From the NCBI GenBank assembly GCA_903813345.2, contig CAIIXF020000006.1:20221936-20281935 (forward strand): a stretch of 60,000 nucleotides of DNA, written 5' to 3'. Position 1 is the first letter of the stretch. The number at the start of each line of letters is the position of its first letter. This document shows, piece after piece, positions 30,621-43,800 of the stretch. A program made the position numbers and the translations under genes. The stretch comes from Owenia fusiformis. Its lineage: Eukaryota > Annelida > Polychaeta > Sabellida > Oweniidae. Under the pieces are notes generated by a model. The model had not been told where the DNA came from. It worked only from the letters and a program-made list of their open reading frames with translations, and searched no databases.

Positions 30621-33322
30621 GTGAGACCTGTTCAGTTTGTTATGAATATTCAACTAAAATATACATCGGCGTTATATGGTTTTCATAACAACGTAATTTC
30701 TACGGTCAATTTATATTTTCTTCAGAAAATTATTAAATTATTTTGGTTCTGGTTGAAACAGTGAAGAGGGGGAATTAACCCCAGAGTTCAGAGATGAGTT
30801 ACGCTTATAATGTAAACCTCTATTGAGATGAATGTCTCTGATTGGTCAAACTGGACAAACAATGGCGGCCTCAAAATTTTCGAAATACGCTTTGGAAATT
30901 ATGTTCATATCTGGCGTGTCAACCTATATCATAGCATGGTTTCATATCAAGATAAAGAAAGGTGTACGGAATATGTCTACATCAATTAAAACATCAAATC
31001 GAAGTGTATTATTTGGCAACTAGCTGGTGAAAGTTTAGACTATATCCTCTAGTCTGAATTTTTTTTGAAATTTGGCATGAAAATATTCAGACTATAGCCC
31101 ACATATGTTAAAACATGGGATTGAAAATGATTTGTTTACATAGGAAGTGCCATTCAAAATGGCCGATTGGGTAAATTAATTTGCATATTTGTTACTTCTC
31201 CTAGCTTTATTTCCATTTGACAATATGCTGTGTTACTTTTTATAGCATTTAATTGTACCTTACTACTTAATTGAATTTTTATAATGCTTATTTTTTGGAA
31301 GTGAAGTTTCCTAAAATTGATAATTGTGTGCTGGAAATTTCCTGTTTTTTCCCACAGGAGAGACATAATGATCAATAGACTGAATTCTCAGGAAGTTCAG
31401 TCTATTGGATATAGACTAGTGAAAGTTAGACTTCAAGATGTCCCTAGTCCTTCTAGGGACATCTCGCATACCATTGAATAGATTGTCGCAGAATTCTGCA
31501 CTCATAAATGTTCAAATTATGATGTTAGTTGGAGACCTACCCTTTATTTGACCAGCCCACTTCTTTCCTGTCTCATTTATACAGTTGAAATTGTAATTCT
31601 TGAGTTCTTAATTATCGTAAATCCTTTGTTCTATAAGCATGATGTCCAAGCAATTTCAACTTAGAAATTATGGTTCCTCTGGTCGTTATGCAAATCTATA
31701 TAACACCAAGAAACGAAATTATTATAATAAGATTTCGCTAAAGCTACTAAACGTGTAGCGAGATATCATATTATTTTCATATATTCATATAAGTTATATA
31801 TATTCATATAATTGTCCGTTTATGTTATTAAACTAGTATTGAAATAATGATTTCGATTAGTTAAATACGCGATTAGTTTGACATGTGCATGCGCATAAAG
31901 AGGATTTTAATTTTCAAAATTAGTTCCAAATTTTTGACAAAAATCTCCTAATTACTCATGAAATACCAAATTACTTCACTAAAAACGTAGCAGGGTGATT
32001 TCGGAGCATTCAAAATTAGGGTAGGTGCATAGTTTATCGCAGTTTGCTGCTGCGTCATTATAAATATAGGTATGTGTAATGGCCATGATATCATCATGGC
32101 CATTAGGAAAGGCTAGTGAAAGTTTGTATGTATCCAACAGACTGACTAGAAGTCCTATTTAGTCTGAATATATTCAGACTAAATAGGATATAATCTATGG
32201 TGAAAGTGGTAAGCTATAGAGCTTTGAGACTTTCTCTCCTCTTAGGTTGAAAGTCAGAATGTACATTCAGCAATTGACTATTGAAATTTTTCACCAGTTT
32301 TAGATAGTAGTATAAAATTTTCAAAACCAATTTTAAGGTCTCGGGCAGATTTTCTAAACATCTTCTAAAATTATTATATTAATTTCTAGCATGGAAATTA
32401 ATATCAAAGCTCTGGGACTTTTCCTCCTCTTGGTCTCGAGATAGTTATCTGAAATTTACAAACAGGAAATGAAAAAAGCCTGAGGATTTTTTAACTACTG
32501 TAGATAAAAGAGTTCTGCTTTGACCCTCAGTCAGTTTTACTACTCCCATATATCATTTACATAACCAGGATCACTATGGTCATGGTCAAAATGACCCTCA
32601 ACATCATCCCTCTGAAATTGTGACTGAGAAATAGTTAAAAGTTAACCTTTTAGAAAAGTCAATGAACTGAATATTCTGAATTTTTCAAAAAATGCATGAA
32701 ATCAAGTGGGTGCAGCACCTACTTGAGCTTTCAGAACAGGCTTGCACCTACCTGAAAATCTATTTGCACCCACTTGAAAATGAGAATATGGGATATTTTG
32801 ACCAATTTTGATCTAAATTGTGAAAATGAGAACTTTGCACCTACTTTAGGAAAAACCCTGTGGAGAACACTGAAATGTGCCCAATGTATTGCTTAAATGA
32901 CATAAGTGTGGAAAATTTGAATACCTTCCAAGAGAAAGAAAAAATGAAAAAAAAATTACAGTTAAAAGGTTTATTTATTTCAGTTCCAGCTCTTTATCAC
33001 AGGCTTCATTTTGAATGTTTTAAGAAAAGACAGTGAGCAATCATAGTTTTTATCATGTAATATGGTAAAAAGTGGCTGTATATGCCTTTCCTTCCATTGT
33101 CAGCCCTACTCCATGTAATACCCATGACCTTTGTATACTTTCAGGATTCTTCGCAATGATAAAATTCTAGAGGTTGCTAGACGACAAGTTTTTCATGAGA
33201 AACCATTCATGGCGAGACGTCGGGTCAGCTATGAGCGTGTGAAACGAATATATGACTCTGACATGCAAAACAAAATTGAATTCCTAATGCGAAAAAATAG
33301 AATTAATCCATGGGTGCGGTGA
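30538..33322 (+). CDS. MRPS21: Mitochondrial ribosomal protein S21 (bS21m), 2 exons
   Basis: Exon 1 is 30538-30620 (donor GTGAGA) and exon 2 is 33145-33322 (acceptor TACTTTCAG). AG+G joins an Arg codon, giving 86 aa against 87 in human. The protein begins MANHMKFFARTVLV, continues with DIDQAYRALDRIL and has the basic tail RRRVSYERVKRIYDSDMQNK then FLMRKNRINPW. These match the S21 family: N-terminal ART-V-V segment, SYERC/V-RIY and FLMRKNR-DPW. It is a small-subunit protein of the mitochondrial ribosome, encoded in the nucleus, acting in the matrix. The very basic N-terminus may serve in import. The neighbouring genes are unrelated. Confidence 0.95.
30621..31034 (+). other. MRPS21 intron, 5' part
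   Basis: Non-coding. A short open frame at 30832-31023 with an AATGGCGGCC stretch has no recognisable product; it could be an alternative or retained exon but nothing supports it. Confidence 0.35.
31035..32197. mobile_element. 1.16-kb TIR element with 10-bp target duplication
   Basis: Left end TTTAGACTATATCCTCTAGT, right end ACTAAATAGGATATAATCTA, inverted. TGGTGAAAGT occurs on both flanks (31025-31034, 32198-32207). Inner copies of GGATATAGACTAGTGAAAGT and a GGACATCT palindrome near 31439-31470 suggest a nested or rearranged relative. No transposase. A 9-10-bp duplication is again Mutator-like. Confidence 0.68.
32208..33144 (+). other. MRPS21 intron, 3' part
   Basis: Non-coding. A run of TTGCACCTACTTGAAAATGAG-like phrases (32700-32860) is a short degenerate repeat that reappears at about 35250-35340. 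Confidence 0.4.
33145..33322 (+). CDS. MRPS21: MRPS21 exon 2
   Basis: Completes Arg28 and encodes ILRNDKILEVARRQVFHEKP to the C-terminal NPWVR, then TGA at 33320-33322. Confidence 0.95.
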
Positions 33323-33516
33323 TGAAAAATTGCTGTGGAGGAAGTAATTTATTAGGAATTCTTAAAAACAATTTACTACATATTTATAACATGATTTTAT
33401 GGTGCATAGATTTGAATATGTTCCCTAGTGTGTCTCTAATCTTTGACTTAGTGGAGCAATGCTCCCAGTTACAGGCACACATGCACAATCATACTCATAT
33501 TTGATTATAACTGAAC

Positions 33517-33930
33517 AACATTCATCATACATGGATAAAGCTTACAGTCAGGTACATTCATAACAGGATTGAACTTTTATCATACATGGATAAAGCTTAC
33601 CACCAGGTCCATTAACAATAGGATTGAACTTTTATCATACATGGATAAAGATGATGACCGAGTCTATTCAAAATAGGATAGCCCTAGAACTTTTATCATA
33701 CATGGATAAAGCTTACCACCAGGCCCATTCATAATAGGATTGAACTTTTATCATACATGGATAAAGCTGATCACCGGGTCTGTTCAAAATAGGATTGGAC
33801 TTTTATCATACATGGATAAAGCTGACCACTAGGTACATTCATAATAGGACTCATTTTTTTATCATATGGAATTATGGATAAACCTGATGGCCAGGTCCAT
33901 TAATAACAGGTCTGGACTTGCATGATCAAA
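33517..33930 (+). repeat. 55-bp minisatellite, about 7 units
   Basis: TTTTATCATACATGGATAAA followed by GCTTACCACCAGG and ATAATAGGATTGAAC recurs every 55 bp (one 61-bp spacing). It lies about 200 nt past the MRPS21 stop and before an AATAAA at 33960-33965, so it may be in the MRPS21 3' UTR. Confidence 0.88.
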
Positions 33931-34067
33931 GTAAAAACTGATCAAATGTTTGAAAATGAAATAAATAGAAAGATAAGAAGTGATAAATGTCAGTTTGTTG
34001 AAATGATAATATCTGCTGAACTAAAACACCTTATCTCAGTTAAGGGGCTGAATTAAAATATGATTTT

Positions 34068-34185
34068 TATGTCCCCACCAGAAGAGGTGACATATTGTTA
34101 TAGTGGATGGTGGTTGGTGTTTGGTGGTTGGCAGTTGACTTATATAACAAATGGCAGGTGGTGACATTTCAAATGTTAAGTGCCT
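34068..34185 (-). mobile_element. Short terminal-only copy of the minisatellite-cored family, copy 4
   Basis: GTCCCCACCAGAAGAGGTGA then CATATTGTTATAGTGG, GGTGGTTGGTGTTTGGTGGT and GGTGGTGACATTTC...GTTAAGTGCCTTG. This is the two ends with the whole minisatellite core missing. Confidence 0.7.
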
Positions 34186-34675
34186 TGTTTTTCTCTTTGC
34201 AAGGGTAACAATAACATTGAAATTAATTCAGGTGACATAACATTATATATGTCAGCTTTAACAAAGAGGGTCTGAGGGTATGTTATATGAGTTTGATCCT
34301 TTGGTTAACCTACATAAAACTATAACAGAGATATTTTGGAATGTTAGATTGAACTTGAAAACAACACTGTATTGATGGAGGCCATCTGTAATGTAGCATT
34401 ATGTCTTCTTATCTAGAAGATGCCATTGACACATTTTGAAAGATAAAGATGCACTTTTGTATATATATTCGACATATCTCTTTGTTTTTATTATTAGACA
34501 TGTGACAGTGGCTTTCTAGAGTATGATTTGTTTTAGTATATACAAAGGTCTTTATTATCTTTTCAATTAGGCCTATCTAATTGATGTGGATCAACTGATG
34601 AAATAGAATGAACTAAGGAAGGATTGTATATTGGATGCTATAAACTTATTTGCTATTTTATGAATTATTCTTCAT
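34186..34675 (+). other. Upstream of the MRH receptor gene
   Basis: Non-coding; expected to contain the 5' UTR and possibly the promoter. No TATA box or CpG island is evident. An in-frame stop lies about 15 nt upstream of the first ATG. Confidence 0.35.
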
Positions 34676-34699
34676 ATGGTGAACTCTAAAGCAACAACA

Positions 34700-34881
34700 A
34701 TGAGAGCCATCTATCTTTCTTATATTGTACTAAGCTTAGCTGGTTTAATGTTTGATATAAATGAAAGTGTTGATCCTCAGAATATCGTATGTACAAGTAA
34801 GATCTCATCATGTGCTTGTCAGACGGATGATGGAATAATAGACCTGTCACCATTAGATACCAAAGATCCATCAAACCCTGC
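34700..34881 (+). CDS. MRH receptor exon 1
   Basis: Signal peptide and first cysteines (NIVCTSKISSCAC). Ends two bases into an Ala codon before a perfect GTAAGT. ATG 34700 is favoured over 34676 because the hydrophobic core then follows a one-Arg n-region directly. Confidence 0.82.
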
Positions 34882-37800
34882 GTAAGTAAGATATTTATAG
34901 GGAGGATTTCGTCTGTATTGAAGCAACCATTCACTGGTTCAACTTGAGAGTTTAAATTAACTCTTAGCGGTCTAAACTAAATCCCAGTATTTGCTGCCCT
35001 GGTCTGAGCAAATGGACAATTTGACCATAGTATCCATTAAATTATTAATTTTAGGCTACAAAACAATCTATTTTTGATCTGGTCATCAAGTGTTGGGTAT
35101 GTATTATCAACACAAGATATATGTTTTGTTTCCAAATGAACTTTAGCATAACCCCAAGTACCTAAAATGCGAGTTATCTCGTCGGCAGATCCCAGGGAAT
35201 GTCTGATTTTGCGAGATAAACCGTAGGCAGACTGCTAAGAGTTAAGCATACCCTTTTTGCACCTTCTTGAAAATTGAAAAAATAATGAAAAATTGGCATT
35301 TTTGGACCTACTTGGGCAGAACTGCAAAAATAAGAATTGTATAAGCAGGCATGAACATTTTTTCAAAAAATTGTTCAATTTGCAACTTTGCCTTAGTGTC
35401 CCACTTAAACTGGATGCTTAGGGTTTTAGGTCTGAGGCAAAGCACTCTCACTCTTATTTAGTCTTCCCAAATTTGCCTCATTGAAATAACTAAGCTACAT
35501 AGTACATGTATATGAAAATTATTGTATAACTCATTTTTTAAACGAGATTTTTGATACGCATTATGAGAGTTGGTTTAGAGACTCATACCATCACATTCAT
35601 GGAAGTTTTATAACCTGTCTTTGTAGGCTTAAAGAACAGTATGATCCCAATAACAAGAACCACTATTCCTGGAATCCTTGTTCTGGGTTCTCAATGGGGA
35701 ACTGCACTGATGTAGCAGTAAGTATAACATAGCCGTAGGCAGCGGGGGTTCGGTGGGTTCGAACGAACCCCCGGTCAGGATTTCCCAAAATATTATTTTG
35801 CGGAAAATTCATAGCAATAACCAGCTACATTAAATTACAAACTGCTATTTGAAAACTACATATATGACCAGTGAATGAATTGATATTTGTTATGGTGAAC
35901 ACGAGAGCCTTATTTTGTTAAAAACATATCAAAGTTAAGTTACACTTCTCTCAAAAAGTCTGGCAACCTTAGGCACTGGGTGAGATCATTTAATTTTAGG
36001 AAGACCCAAGAGCATGAGATTTTACATTTAGAAATAAAAAATAATTTCGCTCAACTAACTTAAAAGCTGCCTCTTCTCTTGCGGAATGGCTAAATCAGTC
36101 TTTTGAAGGAATTTTGTTGTAAGCCAGCTCTGGTCCAATACGAAGTTATTGAAAGTTATTGAAAACAATGCACAAGTCCCATACTCCGAAATATTTTTAC
36201 AACATTTACACGAACAAATATCTGGAATAGTCGTAATATAGGTAAAACACATGTTCTTTCAAATGTGTACATCTCTGTTTTGTTTTATTTCAATTAAAAT
36301 TTAAAATATTTCTTTGGACGTCCCCGGGGCTGGCAAGTCCCCCAAACCAAATCAATTGCGTTAAATAATAAAAACGTTGTGAAATTAGTTATTTAAAAGC
36401 ATACATGTATATCGCTTATAAACACAAGCATTTGTTCAAACGAGTTTTACTATCCATCACTTTGGAAAAATCAATCCATTGCAAAAAAATAGTTTTTTTT
36501 TTCAGATACACTCCACTCATCTTAGAGATTGTTTAGATAAATTGTTATTGTTTCAGTGTACATGCTGTCCATTTTCATGAATATCAAACGTTGGTGTGGA
36601 TCATATCATCATGATATGTTTAGCAAATAAGTTAATAAAAAACATTGAAAAATCATATATGGTATTAATATTTCAAATAACGTAGGCCTAATTTGTTATC
36701 AAGCCGTCTGAACTTCTTAACAAAATATGTTTCATATTCGAACAGTCGCTTTCATTCATAAATGATTTATATACATCAAAACGTTTTTATTATCAATTGC
36801 AGTTGATCTGCTCCGGGGGACTTACCAGATCCGGGGGCGTACAAAGAATTTTTTTAAAATTTTTTAAACCAAGCATAACCGAGACCCATTTATTTGAATA
36901 ACAGTTGTTTCCATCAGTAATACGAATATCCCAGATAGTTAAAAAAGCCTTCATGTAAACGTTGTGAAAAATTATCATAGAAGAACGATCTTTCGGAGTA
37001 TAGGGTGTCTGCGCCATTTTCAATGACCTTTCATGGCCTTGCATTTGGTCCAAACTGGCTTCCAACAATATTCCTGCAACATGGGTGACTTATTTTGTCC
37101 TAGATGAAGTAGCTTTTAAGTTAAAGAATAAATTGTGCGAAATAGTTTATATTCGTTGGTAAAAAATCACGCTCAAGGGTCTATCTTCCTAAAATTAGAC
37201 GAAATATACGTGGATTCGGGACAAATCAGATTTCAGGATAGATATTCAGTAATAGATTCACTGAAAAGTATTTTGATGCAGAAAATTGAGTTGTCTAACC
37301 CTTTTGCACGCTGCGTTTTTTTTAATTTGTAGACATTAAAGTTACAAAGCTACAAGGTCATTTTTGAAAATCATTTTTACGTCCTGTGTTATTTCGATGA
37401 GAGAGGTTTCTTGATAAAGTCAATTACTTTCATTATCATCATTTTTTGTTATATAAAATTCAAATTCAATTGTCTACTTAACTTATGAAAGTATTAAAAT
37501 GATGTCAATTTAAATTTTCACTCCCATAATGTTTTTTTTTCTTTACAAATTATGCAAATAAGAATTCCAACTTAAAGATGCTTTAACACAAAATCCAATG
37601 GGTTAGTTCGGATTGCCAAACTTTTGGAGGGAGTGTAAATTGTACAAATTACGCAAACATGTTTTTATTTGAGGAACCCTAATGAAGGGGGGGGGGTTGT
37701 GAATAACATAAAAAATAGAACCCCCGGTCACCAAATCCTGGCTATGCCACTGTATAACACCCTGTACTTGTGATTTGAGGAGAAACATTAAGTGGTAAAA

Positions 37801-40800
37801 TAGAAAAAGTATCACCCTGTACTTGTTAGTGATTTGAGGAGCAACAGAAGTGGTAACATAGAAAAGTTTTGTCTTCTATATGGTATGCATTTACCTCTTC
37901 GCTACATAGAGGGACACGATTTCTTCTTACAAGCACTTGCCCTGAGATATACATATAAGTGCCGAGATAATATGTCATTTTTGCACTAGATTGCCCCTTT
38001 GACACCTTAATCCAATCTAAGCAAATTATGTTTTGAAATGTCAATGGGTCAATTTGTCTGAACATTGTACATGTTGTAAAGTTACACATTCACAAGCCAA
38101 TATACCAATACGCGATAACGTTTAATTTCGTTCAGTTTAGCTACTTCCCGTTTGAAGAGCTCTCATGTATGGTACAACTTCGTCTACATCCGGGTTCTTT
38201 CCCATTGGATTACACAGGGGTGCTATTTTCGATGCCGCACTGCGACTCTATTAAACATTTATGTAGAGTTTCATTTGCACAAACGATAGGTATGTATGCA
38301 ATTAAGATATATGACAAAGCTTTTTGAACTATTATCCCCAAATCCGAAGAAATCTGTAGTTGAAAATGCCGTCCAATTCAAGTGACGTCACTGATATCCA
38401 AGAAATTGCTCAGACGCCATCGAAGATAGAAAAAATATAAATAAGGTTACTTTGAATCTCCGATTATCTTTCTGATTATTGAATAGAATGGATTATATAA
38501 CTATGCTTGAGGGCTGATGGAAGATCAGAAGCTGAGAAACGTTCAGAGTAATCGACTCGTTCGGCGGGCCAATGAAAATTTGTCCCTTCCAAAGCGATGC
38601 ATCATGGGAGATATTTATGTAAATTAGCACCTGAACTCTTATCGTGAATAGGAGTATTGTTTATTTTGCTTAACCTAAAAAACAATTAGAGAAATGGACC
38701 CCTGTCCCGACACAATAGTACTCTAAATACATTAGAGTATCAAGGTACATTAAGTGTAGTCTACCCACCCCTAGTGGCTTAAAGATACAATGTAGAAACC
38801 TCCTGTATAATGTAGCACCAGGCAGAGGGTCTTGTCCCCCTTGTCCCCTTGACTGATTGTCCATGTTTGTTTCAGAGCTGCCAACAGGACAACCATGATC
38901 ACATCCCTCTAGGCACCCAGGATGATGCACAGTTTGTCACTGATCCTGATCTAGGTCTAGAAATAACATACAGTGCTAGCTGGTACGACACTATTAGGTG
39001 AGTTGTGTGTCTTGTCATGCACAGTTTGTCACTGACCCTGATCTAGGTCTAGAAATAACATACAGTGCTAGCTGGTACGACACTATTAGGTGAGTTGTGT
39101 GTCTTGTCATGCACAGTTTGTCACTGACCCTGATCTAGGTCTAGAAATAACATACAGTGCTAGCTGGTACGACACTATTAGGTGAGTTGTGTGTCTTGTC
39201 ATGCACAGTTTATCACTGATCTAGGTCTAGAATTAACATACAGTGCTAGCTGGTACAACACTATTAGGTGAGTTGTGTGTCCTGTCATGCACAGTTTGTC
39301 AGTGATCCTGATCTAGGTCTAGAAATAACATACAGTGCTAGCTGGTACGACACTATTAGGTGAGTTGTGTGTCTTGTCATGCACAGTTTGTCACTGATCC
39401 TGATCTAGGTCTAGAATTAACATACAGTGCTAGCTGGTTCAACACTATTAGGTGAGTTGTGTGTCTTGTCATGCACAATTTGTCACTGATCCTGATCTAG
39501 GTCTAGAAATAACATACAGTGCTAGCTGGTACAACACTATTAGGTGAGTTGTGTGTCTTGTCATGCACAGTTTGTCACTGATCTAGGTCTAGAATTAACA
39601 TACAGTGCTAGCTGGTACAACACTATTAGGGGAGTTGTGTGTCTTGTCATGCACAGTTTGTCACTGTTTGTTGGACTTGTCGTTGGGTGGCTGGGAATGG
39701 ATGGCTGGTTTAGGAGTTAACTTAGGCCAATTCATAATATAAGTAAAAATGTAGGAAGTAGTAATATATTGTATAGCAACAAAACAAACAAGGATACAAT
39801 GTAAATTAATTGTAACACTGAATGAAATAAAGTCATATAAAAAAAAGTGAAAAATTCTGGTTAGCGTGTCTAAAATGAATGTTGCTTTGAGCTATAAACA
39901 TTTGCAATTGTAGAATAAAAAAACATTCTATGTGTGTGTATATTCTATCTGTTCCAGGACAGCTCATATACAGCTGCTGTGTGATCCTACAGCTGATAGC
40001 CCTACATATGATGTACAAGGCGAGACAAAATCCCGCAACTATGTGAGTTGTTAATGCAGTAATTTTAAAATAAGTGATTCATATAATTGGGTATCTATGG
40101 TATAAACCACTTAGCCCTGTGTTTCAATTTCGGCCTATAAATTAACCTTATTTTTCAAAATGGGCACTCAAAAAGGAAAACAAAAATAAATCTGTGCTCG
40201 CTGCCTTTGTCAATTTCCAGGTCTGGCCCTACAACCATATTGGTATGTACAGTGTATGTACTTGATGATTACTGAGTAGTTGAAATATTTTCATAACTTA
40301 GATTTATGCATATTAAGTAGATTCCATCCCCACATAGACTTGCTGCCAGATCAATAGTCATAAGATCAAAATTGAGTTTTTCATGTTTTTAGCAAGCAAT
40401 GGGCCTATTATCATCATTATTGTAAACTTTTATTGACTCAATTAACAAGATGTTTCATGTACCTTATTTCTTGTAGATGATCTCTGTAACCAGCAAGTAT
40501 TGTTGTCCCCAGCAAGCACCACCTGTAACATCACCCCCGGCAGGACAGCAACTACTAGGGATCAGTATAGGGACAATCCTATGTATAGCGTAAGTTTTAA
40601 AATAATAACTAAGCGTAAATAGGGAGGGAACATTTCTTTGCTCTGTATATCAAGAACTACATGTCTGGTCTAAGTGGTAAAATGAAGGTATGTTGCAGTA
40701 TAAGGATTTAGACCTACTGGTGCAATTATAAACAAGTTGCAATGTTATTTTTATTATACCTCCAGAAGTGATGACATAGTATAGTCTCCAACTTTTTTTG

Positions 40801-43800
40801 GCCAATGTTCGGATGTTGGTGTTTGGAATCTTTAACAGCGTTTGGCATCTGTAACAGCATTTGACAGTCAGTGTATGTAATGGTAGGGTGTGACATTTTG
40901 CATGTTAATGCCTTGTTATATACTGGTTGTACTGCTTACTGGTACCTGTTGAAAAAAGTGACTCAGGCTCTATGCCTCCATTGTGATCAAGCTTAAGGGT
41001 TTCATCAGCTGAAGAAAAAAATGTAAGGCCAGTTAATGCTTGACAATTATAGTAAAAAGGTGTTCACATTGAGAGGTACTCAGATTGGAGAGGTGTTTTG
41101 GATATATAGGTTTTACTGTGTATGTTTCTTTAATGTTCTCAAGAGGGACTGAATCATTGCATCTTGTAATAAGCCTTCAAACTGCAATATAGAGGGAACA
41201 TGTATTTTAGTCTCTATTGGCATTACATAGACAGAATAAAAGTGCATATATTGATTACTCATTGTATGTTATGTATTAAATTATAGATAATATAAGTTCT
41301 TTGTACTAAGCTTTAGATAGCACCTTTATTGTAAACAAATAAGAAAATACCCCTTGGGTATATAGGCTTCTTTGTATTGTCATCATTTTATTCATGAAAC
41401 CAAGAGAGACTCAAGAACCCCTCCTCGAAGGAACACTTTAGTCTTTAATATACACTGATGCAAAGACATCCAAATATGTCTTTGAGTTTTGGGCAGCTCT
41501 ACTTGAATTTCTTTATACAACAGGCAAGTTAGTCTCAACTGACTAGAGGATTGAACGGGATTACACCCAGTAGTAATAGTGTGTCTTGCCATTATTTAAC
41601 CCCCCTATCACACCAAACTAGTTCTTACCCGTTCTTGTCAGTCCTACGAAAATGTCGTAAAACGGGCCTTAGTCTAGAAGGTCATCATTACAAAACGGTA
41701 TGGTCGCCATCGAATTTTGAATCATTCTAAATTCTAAATCACATACCCCGTCCGGGAAAGTCCATGAAGTTCGTAAACAGACCGTAGAACGTTTTAGCTA
41801 CGTTCATTCAGTTCGCACACAGTTTAAAACCGATTCGGCAACGTTTTGACGATCACAGAAAATTTTGAGCATGCTCTAAGTGCTGGAGGACCTACTCGTT
41901 CTAGTAGTTTCATGAAGTTTGTAAACAGATCCCAAACGGTTCTTAGTGGGTTCGTAGTACGTCAAATCCGTTCGTGCACAGTTTAAGCCCGTTTTCGAGA
42001 ACGTAGTGAGAACCAGTTTGGTGTGATAGTAGGGTAATAACTAATAATACATGTACATGATTTGTGCAATTGCAGACTTGCAGTGATTGTGCCTACATAT
42101 TTCATAGTCGGCATGGCCGTGATGCACAGAAGGGGGGCTACAGGAACTGCTATGGTGCCCAACGTGGAGTTCTGGAAAGGAATCCCATCTCTTGTTAAGG
42201 TAAGGGAGTGTTATAGTTTAGTTTTTGGCTCTATTCCCTGTTGATGCACCTAATAAAGACATATACTTAGGGACCCAGCCTGAACATTTTTGTTTTTGAA
42301 TATTGGAGAGTATTACGCGAGATTTTTTCATTTTCTTGTTGGAAAATATATTAATTTTATGATGTGGGGTGATATCTAGAGTTTGAGGCTTGCGAAAATA
42401 AGATATCCTCATCTTTATACCCCTCACCCTATAATTTCAGGGGGGTCAGAAGAAAATAAACTTTAATTCATAACTTTGGAAGTAAATGAGATACAAACTT
42501 AATTTTTTCACCATTATTTATAGAATGACATCAGTAATGCAGAAAAAAATATTTCAAACGAAAATAAGCTAATTTGCATAATTTAACCCTTAAACCGCCA
42601 TAAAAACTATTAAATAACGGAATGATAATAAACAACTTTTACTGTAATTGCCTTCATATGAAGTTATAACTTATGAAATAATTCCTAAAAATGCATCTAT
42701 ATATTTATATTAGATGTGCAAAATATTAAAAGTGTATCTTACATAACGACTGTGAAAAATATTTCTCCCCTTACCCTAAAATTGAAGGGAGGGGGTCAAA
42801 AGAAAATAAACTTTAATTCATAACTTTGGAAGTATATAAGATACAAACTTAATTTTTTCACCAAAATTTACAAAATAATATCAGTAATGGAGAAAAAAAT
42901 ATTTTGAACAAAAATAAGCTAATTTGCATAATTTAACCCTTAAACCGCCATAAAAACCTATTAAATGACAAAATGATAATATACAACATTTACTGTAATT
43001 ACCTTCATATGAAGTTATAACTGATGAAATAATTCCTAAAAATGCATCTATATATGTATAATAGATGTGAAAAATTTTAAAAGTGCATCTTATATATAGA
43101 TTGTGAAAAAATTTCTCCCCCTACCCAGATATTTCAGGGGGGTCAACTGAAAATGGACTTTAATTTATAACTTTGGAAGTATATGAGGTATAAACCTATT
43201 TGTTCACCAAAATTTATGTACTAACATCAGTAACTAAGAAAAAACATTTTTGATATGCAAATAAGCTAATTTGCATAATTTAACCCTTATACAGTCATAA
43301 AAACCGTTAAATGACAAAACGATAAAATACGACATTTATTTTAATCGACCTCTCATGAAGTTATAACTTATGAAATAATTCATATAGTTGCATTTATATA
43401 TGTATAACAGATGTGCAAAATATTAAAAGTGTATCTTACATAACGACTGTGAAAAAAATTCTCCCTCTACCCAGATATTTGAGGGGGGGGGGGGGTCAAA
43501 ATGAAAATGGACTTTAATTCATAACTTTGGAAGTATATGAGGTACAAACCTAATTTTTCACCAAAATTTATGTTATAACATCAGTAATTCAGAAACAATA
43601 TTTTTTGATATGCAAATAAGCTAATTTGTATAATTTAACCCTTATAAAGTAATAAAAACCGTTAAATGACGAAGTGATAAAATATGGCATTTACTTTAAT
43701 TGACTTCTTATGAAGTTAAAACTTATAAAAAATGTACAACAGATATGCACAATATAAAGAGGTTATTTTATATAATGAGTGTGAAAAGAATCTTACACCC

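Noticed and set aside
34686-34934. Minus-strand open frame opposite MRH receptor exon 1
   Set aside because: Shadow of the plus-strand signal-peptide exon.
36793-37068. Open frame inside the hAT-like element considered as transposase remnant
   Set aside because: Crosses the boundary of a nested element and shows no DDE or hAT dimerisation motif.
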